This document shows positions 32,862-42,193 of a stretch of 64,000 bases of DNA, in pieces. The first letter of the stretch is position 1. Every line of letters starts with the position of its first letter. Source of the stretch: Romboutsia weinsteinii (GTDB lineage: Bacteria > Bacillota > Clostridia > Peptostreptococcales > Peptostreptococcaceae); NCBI RefSeq assembly GCF_002250835.2, contig NZ_NOJY02000017.1:1-64000 (forward strand). Reading direction: 5' to 3'. The position numbers and the translations under genes were made by a program. The notes beneath the pieces are model-generated. The model was given only the letters and a program-made list of their open reading frames with translations. It was not told where the DNA came from and searched no databases.

Positions 32862-32963
32862 AACTAAAATCATTTTTTAATGCCCTGTATAAAGGATTTT
32901 TTATAGTCTATTTTATAGAGGCATTTTTATTATTTAACAAAATTTTAAATGCGAGGTGATAAT

Positions 32964-34004
32964 TTGAATAAGTTTATAATAGATCAACCATCTTTAGATT
33001 CATACTTTAGAGGTATTGTGTTGTTTGGAAAAAATGCTGCTACATATAAATTTGCTCTAAGTAAATCATTAATAGAATTATCTTCTAAAGGTACTGATTT
33101 TATATCATTAGAAGACTTAGCTCTTCCATTTATAAAATATACTAATGAACATGTTTTAAATGGAAATAAACAAATAACTTCTAATTCTAGTAAATACTTT
33201 GATGCATTTGAAAAATATAATTCAAATGCTTGTGATATAGATGAAATGATAAAATTAACTATTAGCAATCCATTCCAAAATGTTATAGATAGATTTCATA
33301 ATGTAAATAGTTCAGAATTAGATAAAAAATTCTATGAAGTAACAACTAAAAATAATACTAAAGGAATTATTTTAACAGATAATCTATTTCTAATAAATGA
33401 AAATAGCTCATTAGAGAATTTATTTATTGAGACAGAAGCTAGATGGAAATTAGTAGAAAACGCATGGTCTTTAAATATAAATCCTTCCATGTTAAGTGTT
33501 TCTTATGATGAATCAGATAATTCATTATTTATTAATGAAAACAGTTTAGGTAAAAGAATAGATATAACTTCTTGTAGAGATGCATTAAACGGCTATCAAA
33601 GAGGTAAATGCTTTTACTGTGGAACTGCGATTAGTGTTGATCCTGGTAGTGATAATTTGTGCGATGTTGATCATTTCATTGCTCATACAGTTCAAAGTCA
33701 TATACCTGAAGATTTAAATATAAATGGTGTTTGGAATTTAGTTTTAAGTTGTAAAAACTGTAATAGAGGTACAAATGGTAAATTTGCAAGATTACCTGTA
33801 TCTGATCCATATTTAGAAAAATTATATAACAGAAATGAATATTTTATATTAAGTCACCACCCCCTTAGAGAAACTTTGATAAATCAAACTGGTAAATCTC
33901 CTGGATGTAGATTATCATTTATCAAGACTATGTATAGTTTAGGACTTCAATACTTATTAGCAACATGGAATCCTAGTATTATTTATAATAGTAAAAATAT
34001 ATAA
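32964..34004 (+). CDS. HNH endonuclease with unknown N-terminal domain
   Basis: 346 residues from a TTG at 32964 with GAGGTG five bases upstream; an ATG at 32949 would leave the site inside the gene. About residues 215-275 form a zinc-braced HNH module: CFYCG, then DVDHFIAH with the catalytic His, NLVLSCKNCNRG with the second knuckle and the Asn. The first 190 residues match no domain I know and may read DNA or sense a trigger. No methyltransferase is adjacent. With the small XRE gene in front it resembles a controller-nuclease pair, possibly a defence or restriction-like unit. Confidence 0.82.
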   Translation: MNKFIIDQPSLDSYFRGIVLFGKNAATYKFALSKSLIELSSKGTDFISLEDLALPFIKYTNEHVLNGNKQITSNSSKYFDAFEKYNSNACDIDEMIKLTISNPFQNVIDRFHNVNSSELDKKFYEVTTKNNTKGIILTDNLFLINENSSLENLFIETEARWKLVENAWSLNINPSMLSVSYDESDNSLFINENSLGKRIDITSCRDALNGYQRGKCFYCGTAISVDPGSDNLCDVDHFIAHTVQSHIPEDLNINGVWNLVLSCKNCNRGTNGKFARLPVSDPYLEKLYNRNEYFILSHHPLRETLINQTGKSPGCRLSFIKTMYSLGLQYLLATWNPSIIYNSKNI

Positions 34005-34086
34005 ACATCTTAGTATATTTTATATACTGATATTATAACTTAATGATATATATAATTTTTTATAGTATTATAATTTGGAGGTAATT

Positions 34087-34395
34087 ATGAAAATTTACGA
34101 TAAATTAATTAGAGACAGAATCCCTGAAATTATAGAGGTTAGTGGTAAGAAGTGTGAAGTTGAGGTTGTTAGTGATGAAATTGCTCTAGATTATCTTTAT
34201 ATGAAGCTTGAGGAGGAAACTAATGAGTTACTTGAAGATAAGAATTTAGAAGAGATTGCTGATGTTATGGAAGTTTTATTTGCTATTGCTAATAAGTATG
34301 GTTACAGCGATGAAGATGTAATTAGTAAGAGAAATGATAAGAAAAAATCTCGCGGAGGATTTAAAGATAATTTAATTTTAAAAAATGTATATTAA
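34087..34395 (+). CDS. MazG-like nucleotide pyrophosphohydrolase (phosphoribosyl-ATP pyrophosphohydrolase-like)
   Basis: 102 residues. YDKLIRDRIPEIIE at the start and KLEEETNELLED followed by LEEIADVMEVL are the metal-binding ExxE...ExxD helices of the all-alpha NTP pyrophosphatase superfamily. ATG at 34087 follows GGAGGTAATT. Such stand-alone proteins often sanitise the nucleotide pool or act in stress response. It lies 82 bases after the HNH gene and may or may not be part of that unit. Confidence 0.85.
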   Translation: MKIYDKLIRDRIPEIIEVSGKKCEVEVVSDEIALDYLYMKLEEETNELLEDKNLEEIADVMEVLFAIANKYGYSDEDVISKRNDKKKSRGGFKDNLILKNVY

Positions 34396-34399
34396 CCTA

Positions 34400-34440
34400 T
34401 AAAATAACCCTTACAATTATTATATTATAAGGGTTATTTT
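34400..34440. terminator. Bidirectional terminator between convergent genes
   Basis: AAAATAACCCTTA pairs perfectly with TAAGGGTTATTTT; the right arm contains the stop codon of the minus-strand gene at 34434. Confidence 0.85.
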
Positions 34441-35063
34441 ATGTTAAATTTAGTTATAGTCCTATTGTAGTCATTATCATTTTCAAACAACAACTCTAAC
34501 TCTCCTCTATAATTAATAGGCATTTCAAATGTAATAGTATCAACTATTTTACTATTTGATTCTAAATCTATTGTTTCAATATTCTTTGCATTATTTAAGT
34601 AGAAAACATTATATTTATTATTATTTTCATCTGTTAATATAAATTCATTTATATTTATCTTATTGGTACTATTCAGTTTATTTTCTAAGCTTAAATTTAT
34701 ATGTAAAAACATATTTCCTTCACTAGGTTTAATAATATGATTACCTACATCTGTAAATGCACTATCTAAAGCCATATCAACATATTTAACTGATTCAGTT
34801 TTTGAAATTATATTCGTATCGAATTTGCCGATTACTGATATAAATATTATTACTACAAAAGCATATAATACATGTTTAACCTTCAAAGTAAACACGTTTT
34901 CTTGTTTTTTAGTTCTTCTTCTATGCAACTTTAGTGTATCACTTCTTAATCTTCTCTCCCATTCCGGGGTATTCTTAGTAAATCTGCGTTCCGGAGCTAT
35001 ACGATAATTCCCACCGTTGTACTTTGGTGTACCATCACTCCCAATCTTATAATTTTTATACAT
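34434..35063 (-). CDS. Single-pass membrane protein with DUF4352-like extracellular domain
   Basis: 209 residues. A basic cytosolic head (RRLRSDTLKLHRRRTKKQE) is followed by one membrane segment near 64-82 (HVLYAFVVIIFISVIG) and an extracellular immunoglobulin-like beta domain with the features of DUF4352/TRF2-like lipoprotein domains (FLHINLSLENKLN, FILTDENNNKYNV, ELELLFEND). The role of such domains is not established. GGAG precedes the ATG at 35063. A strong inverted repeat lies 51 bases upstream of the start. Confidence 0.75.
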   Translation of the reverse strand: MYKNYKIGSDGTPKYNGGNYRIAPERRFTKNTPEWERRLRSDTLKLHRRRTKKQENVFTLKVKHVLYAFVVIIFISVIGKFDTNIISKTESVKYVDMALDSAFTDVGNHIIKPSEGNMFLHINLSLENKLNSTNKININEFILTDENNNKYNVFYLNNAKNIETIDLESNSKIVDTITFEMPINYRGELELLFENDNDYNRTITKFNIK

Positions 35064-35113
35064 AATTACTTTCTCCTTGAAAACTAAGTACTCATAAATT
35101 AGTTATATATAAA

Positions 35114-35146
35114 TTATAACTAAGCTTGTACCTATCTTAGTTATAA
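35114..35146. promoter_or_regulatory. Inverted repeat upstream of the DUF4352-like gene
   Basis: TTATAACTAAG (35114-35124) and CTTAGTTATAA (35136-35146), perfect 11-base arms with an 11-base spacer, and no gene ending nearby. Its place suggests an operator or a leader stem. Confidence 0.5.
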
Positions 35147-35354
35147 TATAATTACTTTTTTATAATAGCATAATCATTTTGTCGTATTTTGTTAGTATAT
35201 GTTTTGATTTATACATTTTTTAGTTATTTAATCTAATACTGTTTCTGGCTATCTACTTTTAATTTATATAAATGTATATTATATTAGTCATTAGGTGAAT
35301 ATTTAAGTATTCATTTGCAAAATTAGTAATTATCTCAAATTGGAGGTTTTATAG

Positions 35355-36230
35355 ATGAATATTTACGAAAAAGAAAATATGGTAGTAATTGAAAATATAT
35401 ACGATTTTGACATTAATCAAATTTTTGACAGTGGACAAGGTTTTAGATTTAAAAAACAATCAGACAACTCCTACACAGGAGTAGTAAAAGGAAAAATATT
35501 GAACGTATCACAAACAAACAATACGCTTTACTTAAAAAATACAAATATAAATGACTTCAATAACATATGGTATAAATACTTTAGCTTAGACATGAACTAC
35601 TCAGACATAACAAGCAACATATGCAAAATAGATAATCATCTTAAGTCCGCCGTAGAATTTGGCTCAGGACTAAGAATACTAGACCAAGACGAGTGGGAAA
35701 TCTTAATCACCTTCATTCTATCATCAAACAATTCTATCCAAATGGTAGAAAACATTATAGACAACCTATCTACTAAACATGGAGACTATCTAGGCGAATA
35801 TAAAGGTAAAAAGTACTACGCATTCCCTACTCCAGAAAAACTTGCCAGCTTATCTCTAGATGAGCTTAGAGAGTGTAAAACAGGCTTTAGGGATAAATAT
35901 ATTAAATCAGTTGCAGAAGATGTCTTAAGTGGCAAATTTAACTTGTACGAACTTTCAAGTAAAGATACTAACTCTTGTATTAATCAACTTAAAAGTTTAA
36001 GCGGTGTAGGTATGAAAGTAGCCGATTGTATAGCCATGTTTTCTATGAGAAAATTAGATGTTTTCCCTGTTGATATTTGGATGAAAAGAGTTATACAGGA
36101 GTTCTATTTAGACACAGATATGAGTATCCCTAAGATACGAAACTATGCCATTGAAAAATTCGGTAATCTATCAAGCTTTGTACAGCTTTATTTGTTCTTC
36201 TACGCACGTGAACATAATATTGGAAAATAA
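35355..36230 (+). CDS. 8-oxoguanine DNA glycosylase (Ogg-type, HhH-GPD)
   Basis: 291 residues with the eukaryote-like Ogg1 arrangement: an N-terminal OGG domain (QIFDSGQGFRFKKQSDN) and the HhH-GPD core. The helix-hairpin-helix is LKSLSGVGMKVADCIAMF, and the catalytic Lys/Asp context appears as GVGMKVAD followed by FPVDIWMKR. It excises oxidised guanine and nicks the strand. GGAGG lies eight bases before the ATG. It converges on a UDG-like gene, giving a small base-excision-repair neighbourhood. Confidence 0.92.
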   Translation: MNIYEKENMVVIENIYDFDINQIFDSGQGFRFKKQSDNSYTGVVKGKILNVSQTNNTLYLKNTNINDFNNIWYKYFSLDMNYSDITSNICKIDNHLKSAVEFGSGLRILDQDEWEILITFILSSNNSIQMVENIIDNLSTKHGDYLGEYKGKKYYAFPTPEKLASLSLDELRECKTGFRDKYIKSVAEDVLSGKFNLYELSSKDTNSCINQLKSLSGVGMKVADCIAMFSMRKLDVFPVDIWMKRVIQEFYLDTDMSIPKIRNYAIEKFGNLSSFVQLYLFFYAREHNIGK

Positions 36231-36287
36231 CTAAACACTTAAGTTTTAATTTATAAGCCACTATTTCTATAATCATTGATAAATACT

Positions 36288-36340
36288 AAGAGAGTGTGTA
36301 ACTATACTTAAAAGCACTCTCTTTATAGTTAATTTTTATG
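36288..36340 (+). terminator. Terminator of the Ogg-type gene
   Basis: AAGAGAGTG (36288-36296) pairs with CACTCTCTT (36315-36323), followed by a T-rich tail. Confidence 0.75.
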
Positions 36341-36357
36341 AATACTTACATAAGATC

Positions 36358-36443
<86 letters not shown>

Positions 36444-36452
36444 AGACCCTAG

Positions 36453-37133
36453 TTATTTACTCACTTTTGCCTCAATTATCCTAATCATGTTATCCTTATT
36501 TTCTCTAAGCTGTACCAACCTATGACCATTAGCTCCAGATGGATGAGGAAACCCTTTAAGTATCTGTTCATCTTTTAATATCCCCTTATCAACCAACACC
36601 TCAAGCACCTCAGTAAAATTTTCATAAACATACTTCATCAAAAACTCACTCTTAACAAGCTTAGGAGTATATCCAGTATAGTTATTCTCCTTTACAAATA
36701 CAGAATAAGGAATCATAGAAATAGTATGTAGTAAATGATCACTTCCCTCAAACAATTCCTTACAACTATCTAATCCAAGTGACTCATTTAATTTAACCTC
36801 ATCAAGCATACCTATAATATTCTTTCTAAGGCTCCCACTAAACCTTCCAGCTACCTTACACTTGTATTGTATATCTTCTATACTATCTCCTTCCTCTAAG
36901 CTCTTTCTAGCCTGAGAAATAGCTGTACTCATCTGTTGAAACCCAGGAGTTATTCCTACTATAAATACCTTAGCCTTTGGATTTACATACTCATTATGTG
37001 GAGCATAGTAAATCTCAATATTGCCTTCCTTTTCAATTAAAAAATCTTCACATAATAATTCTTCTTTAGTATATTTATCTTTAATTGGTAATTTTTTTAT
37101 CTTATCTATGTACTCATTCAATGTTTTTCTCAT
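36453..37133 (-). CDS. Uracil-DNA-glycosylase superfamily protein
   Basis: 226 residues. YYAPHNEYVNPKAKVFIVGITPGF contains the first UDG motif (G-I-T-P-G in place of GxDPG), and GFPHPSGANGHR contains the second (HPSGAN). Between them is a helical domain with the SMIPYSV strand. The family is therefore the UDG fold, but the changed motif 1 means the damaged base cannot be predicted. No Fe-S cysteines of the family-4 type are visible. GGGAG precedes the ATG at 37133. Confidence 0.8.
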   Translation of the reverse strand: MRKTLNEYIDKIKKLPIKDKYTKEELLCEDFLIEKEGNIEIYYAPHNEYVNPKAKVFIVGITPGFQQMSTAISQARKSLEEGDSIEDIQYKCKVAGRFSGSLRKNIIGMLDEVKLNESLGLDSCKELFEGSDHLLHTISMIPYSVFVKENNYTGYTPKLVKSEFLMKYVYENFTEVLEVLVDKGILKDEQILKGFPHPSGANGHRLVQLRENKDNMIRIIEAKVSK

Positions 37134-37371
37134 TATTTTGCTCCCTTTTGTTTTTTTATAAATTTAATATGTTCTCTATTTTAAGAATACCCTATATAAC
37201 TTTGAACTAAAACTAATAAAATCATATTTTATTTTTTCATAAAATTATTAATAAAATGCGAACCTAATAACTATCCAATATATAAACTTGTTAAAATTTA
37301 TTGTAATAAAGTATATAATAAAGTGTATAAAATAACCTATTAATAATTTTTACATATAGAAAGGACAATTT

Positions 37372-38058
37372 ATGAAAATAACATATATCCATCATAGTTG
37401 CTTTAGCGTAGAGCTTGATAGCTGTACTTTACTTTTTGACTACTTCAAAGGAAAACTTCCTGAATTTAACAAGGATAAAAAACTATACGTATTTTCAAGT
37501 CATTCTCATCATGACCATTTTGACAAAATTATATTTGACCTTGAAAAAACTTATCCAAATATAACTTATATATTATCAGATGATATAAAAAATACTGAGT
37601 CAGATAGCACAAGGTTTATAGGAGCAAATGAAAGAATCTTAATAGATAATCTACAAATAAAAACTCTTGAATCTAGCGACCTAGGTGTAGCATTCCTTGT
37701 TAAAGTAGATAATAAATCAATTTACCACGCAGGAGACCTAAACTGGTGGCACTGGGAAGGAGAAAATACTCCTGAGCAAAATGAATTTGCCGAAAATAAA
37801 TATAAGTCTGCAATTGATAAAATCAAAGGAGAAAACATAGACTTAGCTTTCGTTCCACTAGATTCTAGACAAGGTAAACAGTACTATCTTGGATTTGATT
37901 ACTTTATGAAAAATACTAATACAAAAGCAGCTTTTCCAATGCATTTTTGGAGAACATACTCTCTTGTAAAAATATTAAAAGACTCAGAAAACGCACTATC
38001 TTATAGAGATAAAGTGTTTGAAATTAATAAAGAAGGACAATTATTTGAAATAAAATAG
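37372..38058 (+). CDS. MBL-fold metallo-hydrolase (UlaG-like)
   Basis: 228 residues with the metallo-beta-lactamase signature FSSHSHHDHFDK and later YHAGDLNWWHWEG. The start MKITYIHHSCFSVELD is the hallmark of the UlaG/L-ascorbate-6-phosphate lactonase-like branch. Cytosolic, substrate unknown. GAAAGGAC precedes the ATG. Confidence 0.9.
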   Translation: MKITYIHHSCFSVELDSCTLLFDYFKGKLPEFNKDKKLYVFSSHSHHDHFDKIIFDLEKTYPNITYILSDDIKNTESDSTRFIGANERILIDNLQIKTLESSDLGVAFLVKVDNKSIYHAGDLNWWHWEGENTPEQNEFAENKYKSAIDKIKGENIDLAFVPLDSRQGKQYYLGFDYFMKNTNTKAAFPMHFWRTYSLVKILKDSENALSYRDKVFEINKEGQLFEIK

Positions 38059-38066
38059 TAAATAAT

Positions 38067-38114
38067 AAAAATGCCACCTTAGATTAAAATATATTATTCT
38101 AAGGTGGGCATTTT
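38067..38114. terminator. Bidirectional terminator between convergent genes
   Basis: AAAATGCC-ACCTTAGA and TCTAAGGTGGGCATTTT form a long stem with one bulge, with A- and T-runs at the ends. It serves the MBL gene and the osmolyte operon. Confidence 0.85.
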
Positions 38115-38141
38115 ACTTTATATAAGACTAGGCTTGTCTAA

Positions 38142-39659
38142 TTACTTTATTAACTTTGAATCTAATAAAAACTTATGTGCAACCTCTTCAGGAGACTTAC
38201 CAAGTTCATCTACTTGATAATTAAGTTCTGACATAGTTTCTTCATCAATCTTTCCTGTTAGTATATTGAATACATCCTCTAGTTCTGGATATTTTTCTAA
38301 AGTTTCATTGTTTACTAAAGGAACTGCATAATAAGGAACAAAGAATTTTTTATCATCCTCTAAAATTTTAAGATCAAACTTCTTAATAAGACCATCTGTA
38401 GAGAAAGCATCTATTACTTGAGCTTCATTTTGCTTAAGTGAAGTATATCTTATTGATCCATCCATTGCCTTTACACTTTTAAAATTCATATCATAATAAT
38501 CTTTTAGTCCAACTAGCCCATCATCTCTATTTTCAAATTCCAATGAAGGTGATAGTACTAATTTATCACTATGCTCTTTTAAGTCAGATATACTGTTTAT
38601 ATTATATTTATTAGCCACATCTGCCATCATAGAAAGTGTGTAGGTATTATTAAACCCTATTGGGTTTAACACTGATAGATTATATTTATCATTCATATTC
38701 TTTTTAACAATATTATAAACCTCATCTACATCCTTTACAGGTTTATTGTTCATTATGTTTACTAATATAGTTCCTGTATAGTCAACATACATGTCTAGCT
38801 CATTACTTCTTATTGCATTGAATGCAACTGATGAACCTCCTAGATTTAATTTTCTATCCACATTTAAATCTGTATGATTCTCTACTAAATCTGCATACAT
38901 ATTACCAAGTATTAATTGCTCTGTATAGTTTTTAGATCCTATGGTTATTGTATCCTTCTTATTAGTAAATCCTTGTGATAATCCTGTAAATATAACTACA
39001 ATCACTACTACAGAACCTATTACCTTAAGTACTGTAGTGTTCTTTTTAGATGAGTTTGGATTTAATCCTTTTGGTGTAACTGCTATTTCTATTTTACTAA
39101 ATATATAATCTACTGCTAAAGCAAGTAAACACGATGGTATTGCTCCTTGTAAGATCATACTATTGTTAACTGTCTGCACTCCAGAGAATACTAAATATCC
39201 TAATCCACCAGCTCCAATAAATGCTGCTAACGTCATAAGACCTACAGCTGTAACTGCCGAAATTCTCACTCCCCCCATTATTACAGGTAATGCAAGAGGT
39301 AATTGTATCTTAAATAAAGTCTGATTCTTAGTAAGTCCTATTCCTTTTGCTGATTCAAGTATTACTGGATCAATAGTAGAGATCCCTATATAAGTATTCT
39401 TTACAATCGGCAATAATGAGTACACGACTACCATAAATATTGCAGGCTTGCTTCCTATTCCAAGTATTGGAACCAGCAATCCTAGTAAAGCCATCGATGG
39501 CACTGCTTGTACTAAGTTTACAAAGGGTAAAATTACTTTTCTAAGAGGTTTTACTCGACATATTACTATTCCAAGAGGTACACCAACTAATATTGCTATT
39601 ACAATAGCAGATACCGTAAGACCCATATGTTGTATCGATAGTTGTATTATTTTATCCAA
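38142..39659 (-). CDS. Glycine betaine/carnitine/choline ABC transporter, fused permease and substrate-binding protein (OpuCB-OpuCC type)
   Basis: 505 residues combining two subunits. The first 200 form a six-segment permease with the EAA loop (ESAKGIGLTKNQTLFKIQLP). After a further membrane segment (about 210-232) the rest is a quaternary-amine binding domain starting TITIGSKNYTEQLILGN. The fusion tethers the receptor to the channel. A GTG at 39665 is possible, but GGAGG is nine bases before the TTG at 39659, so I prefer TTG. It overlaps the ATPase gene by eight bases. Confidence 0.92.
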   Translation of the reverse strand: MDKIIQLSIQHMGLTVSAIVIAILVGVPLGIVICRVKPLRKVILPFVNLVQAVPSMALLGLLVPILGIGSKPAIFMVVVYSLLPIVKNTYIGISTIDPVILESAKGIGLTKNQTLFKIQLPLALPVIMGGVRISAVTAVGLMTLAAFIGAGGLGYLVFSGVQTVNNSMILQGAIPSCLLALAVDYIFSKIEIAVTPKGLNPNSSKKNTTVLKVIGSVVVIVVIFTGLSQGFTNKKDTITIGSKNYTEQLILGNMYADLVENHTDLNVDRKLNLGGSSVAFNAIRSNELDMYVDYTGTILVNIMNNKPVKDVDEVYNIVKKNMNDKYNLSVLNPIGFNNTYTLSMMADVANKYNINSISDLKEHSDKLVLSPSLEFENRDDGLVGLKDYYDMNFKSVKAMDGSIRYTSLKQNEAQVIDAFSTDGLIKKFDLKILEDDKKFFVPYYAVPLVNNETLEKYPELEDVFNILTGKIDEETMSELNYQVDELGKSPEEVAHKFLLDSKLIK

Positions 39660-40788
39660 GTACACTCACCTCCATTTCTAAGAATTGCTCACTTAGAACT
39701 GAAAGTAAACTACTTCTTGTAATTAAACCTGAAAGTTTTTTATCATTGGAAATTACAGGTATATATCCTACCGAGTGTTCATTCATGACTCCCAGTATAT
39801 CTACTAGATTATCATCATCATTTACATAAAGTAATTCTGTTGACATAATAGATTTCAAGTACTGTCCTTTATTAGCGTTTAATTTCATATCTTTTACAGT
39901 AACTATTCCTTCTAATATGTTATTTTTATCTACAACTAGCAAACTATCTACCTTACTAGTTCTCATTATTTCAATACCTTGAATTATTGTTCTTGAAGAT
40001 TTTACTGATACAGGATTTTGAATCATAATGTCCTTAGCTTTTATAAATTCAGGATTGTTCCAAACTCTATTTAATCCTATAAAGTTTTGTACAAATTCAT
40101 TGGCTGGATTTCTTAATATATTTTCTGGAGTATCATATTGAGCTATTTTTCCATTGTCCATAATACAGATTTTATCTCCTATTTTTAAAGCTTCATCCAT
40201 ATCATGTGTTACAAATATAATTGTCTTCTTTAATTGATCTTGAAGTGTAAATAGTTCTTCTTGAAGAGATGTTCTTGTAATTGGGTCCAGTGCACTAAAT
40301 GGCTCATCCATTAGTATTATCTCTGCACCTGTTGCTATAGCTCTCGCTACACCAATTCTTTGTTGTTGTCCTCCACTAAGTTCAGAAGGGTATTTGTCTA
40401 TATAGTCTTCGTATTTTAGCCCTACCATTTCTAATAGTTCAACCGTTGACTTCTCTATTTCTGTTATTGATTTTTCTTTCTTTAATCTTGGTATTAATTC
40501 TATATTTTCTCGTATGGTTAAGTGTGGAAAAAGACCTGTGTTTTGAATTACATATCCGATTTTTCGTCTAAGTTCAATGGTATGTTCTTTAGAAATTGGT
40601 TTATTATCAATATAAATTTCTCCTGATGAAGGTTTTATTAGTTTATTTATAAGTTTGAGGGTTGTGGTTTTTCCACATCCACTAGAACCTATTAAAACTA
40701 CCAAGCTGCCTTTATCTATTTTTAGATTTATGTTATCTAAAATTACTTTGCTTCCGACCTTCTTGGTTACATTTTTTATTTCTATCAT
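39652..40788 (-). CDS. opuCA: Glycine betaine/carnitine/choline ABC transporter ATPase with tandem CBS domains
   Basis: Energises the osmolyte importer encoded next to it. Walker A is GSSGCGKTTT, the signature motif LSGGQQQR, Walker B ILMDEPFSALD, and the H-loop VTHD. About residues 255-375 hold two CBS motifs, which in OpuA-type ATPases sense ionic strength or cyclic-di-AMP. The ATG at 40788 has AAGGGG nine bases upstream; an earlier in-frame ATG at 40797 touches that site. A promoter is visible upstream. Confidence 0.94.
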   Translation of the reverse strand: MIEIKNVTKKVGSKVILDNINLKIDKGSLVVLIGSSGCGKTTTLKLINKLIKPSSGEIYIDNKPISKEHTIELRRKIGYVIQNTGLFPHLTIRENIELIPRLKKEKSITEIEKSTVELLEMVGLKYEDYIDKYPSELSGGQQQRIGVARAIATGAEIILMDEPFSALDPITRTSLQEELFTLQDQLKKTIIFVTHDMDEALKIGDKICIMDNGKIAQYDTPENILRNPANEFVQNFIGLNRVWNNPEFIKAKDIMIQNPVSVKSSRTIIQGIEIMRTSKVDSLLVVDKNNILEGIVTVKDMKLNANKGQYLKSIMSTELLYVNDDDNLVDILGVMNEHSVGYIPVISNDKKLSGLITRSSLLSVLSEQFLEMEVSVLG

Positions 40789-40848
40789 ATCTATCATCCC
40801 CTTAATTTATAAGTATTTTGGAACTTGACTCCGAAGTACTTACAATTT

Positions 40849-40876
40849 AGTATAGCATACTTTCAAAATAATACAA
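40849..40876 (-). promoter_or_regulatory. Promoter of the osmolyte transporter operon
   Basis: TTGTAT (40871-40876) and TATACT (40849-40854) on the minus strand, spacer 16. The leader to the start codon is about 55 bases and contains a short self-complementary AAGTA/TACTT pair. Confidence 0.7.
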
Positions 40877-40992
40877 AATTTCATACATTATTAAAACCAA
40901 TATAAAATCTCTATTTGTAACACAAGTATACTTATCGTCATAATATAAACTAGATAACTATGTTTATAGAATGTGATAATAAGGGGGCATAT

Positions 40993-41466
40993 ATGAACAG
41001 AAATAGAAAAATGATGATGGACGAAACATTACCAAAAACACCAGTTTTTCCAGATACTACTCAGATTATGGACGAAAAAATCGATTCGTTAGTAGTTCAA
41101 ATTAAATCTCTCTATAATAATAAGTATGTAGAGATAGGTCTAGACGAATTTTTTTATGCAATAACAGAAAACCCTATGACAGCTAAGATTTTTAGCCTTA
41201 TTATATTAGAAGACAACAATGTAATGATAAGACTTCATGGTGCTAGATTTTTAAGAGTTGACCAAAATGGAAACTTAACTGTAGATCTTTTTAACCAAGG
41301 TGCTGCAATATTTAAGTTACAAGAAGTAGATGAATCATCCTATGCAATACTAGCTCCTAATGGTAGCTTTATAGGTGTTAGAGATAGTGATTCTAGACTT
41401 GTCGCTAACCAATCTAACCCTAATTCTAGTACTGTATTCAAATTTAGAAAGGTGTATCATTATTAG
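40993..41466 (+). CDS. Beta-trefoil (fascin-like) fold protein
   Basis: 157 residues from ATG 40993 behind AAGGGGGCAT. After a 35-residue polar N-terminus the sequence shows three repeats typical of fascin-type beta-trefoils: KIFSLIILEDNNVMIRLHG..FLRVD, then NLTVDLFNQGAAIFKLQEV, then SYAILAPNGSFIGVRD..SRLVAN and FKFRKV. No signal peptide, so it is intracellular unless exported otherwise. Such folds bind sugars, actin or peptides; the target here is unknown. Confidence 0.7.
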   Translation: MNRNRKMMMDETLPKTPVFPDTTQIMDEKIDSLVVQIKSLYNNKYVEIGLDEFFYAITENPMTAKIFSLIILEDNNVMIRLHGARFLRVDQNGNLTVDLFNQGAAIFKLQEVDESSYAILAPNGSFIGVRDSDSRLVANQSNPNSSTVFKFRKVYHY

Positions 41467-41469
41467 ATA

Positions 41470-41505
41470 AAAAATACTCTAGAGCATGGCTTTAGAGTAT
41501 TTTTA
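41470..41505. terminator. Bidirectional terminator after the beta-trefoil gene
   Basis: AAAAATACTCTA pairs with TAGAGTATTTTT, with T-runs on both sides; the GNAT gene stop is 19 bases further. Confidence 0.85.
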
Positions 41506-41523
41506 GTTTATATTATTTAGTTA

Positions 41524-42015
41524 TTAGATCAACTTATCATAACAATAAAAAGGCTTTTCTTTTCCCAGGAAATCCATCTCTCCAACTTTTACAAATCCAC
41601 ACTTTTTAAATAAAGCATCCATCTTTGTATTTATCGAGTATGTATCTGTCTTTATATAGTTAGCCTTGTTTTCAATTGCTAGTTCATCAGCAAATTTTAT
41701 TAACCTTTGCCCTATTCCTTGCCTTCTACAAGCCGGATTTACTGCCATTCTATGAATCACCATTGATTCTTTATTACTAGACCAATTTATATCATCGTAT
41801 TCTTTTGGTTGATTAAAATCTACACAAATAAATCCTTTGAACTCTCCATCAACTTCCTCTACATATAAAGTACCTTTTTCAATATCAACTAAAAAATCTT
41901 CCTCTATTGGGTATCTTTCATCCCATTGAGTGTTGTTTTCTTGCTTCATCTCTTTAACAGTTAAGTCTATAACTTTCATTATGTTATTTAAGTCACTTGT
42001 TTTTGCTTTTCTCAT
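41524..42015 (-). CDS. GNAT family N-acetyltransferase
   Basis: 163 residues. The acetyl-CoA pyrophosphate loop is RRQGIGQRL, preceded by the strand VIHRMAVNP. The C-terminal YSINTKMDALFKKCGFVKVG is typical for acetyltransferase domain 1. GAAGGAGAG precedes the ATG at 42015. Substrate unknown. Confidence 0.92.
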   Translation of the reverse strand: MRKAKTSDLNNIMKVIDLTVKEMKQENNTQWDERYPIEEDFLVDIEKGTLYVEEVDGEFKGFICVDFNQPKEYDDINWSSNKESMVIHRMAVNPACRRQGIGQRLIKFADELAIENKANYIKTDTYSINTKMDALFKKCGFVKVGEMDFLGKEKPFYCYDKLI

Positions 42016-42136
42016 GTCAATATCTCTCCTTCACTTACTCTTTTGCTATGCCAAGTAGTCTACTATATATTAACTTAATTTTCAACTATCATATACTAAA
42101 CTTCAAGATATCTTTCAATATAGAAATTGACTATAA

Positions 42137-42171
42137 TAAAAAAATCCCTGAGGTTAATATTTATCTCAGGG
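42137..42171 (-). terminator. Terminator of the 87 aa gene
   Basis: CCCTGAG (42146-42152) and CTCAGGG (42165-42171), followed on the minus strand by seven T. Confidence 0.88.
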
Positions 42172-42193
42172 TTAATATTTTTACTTATTAAAT

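Noticed and set aside
40798..40848. Riboswitch in the osmolyte transporter leader
   Set aside because: The leader is only about 55 bases with a short self-pairing; no known riboswitch motif was recognised.
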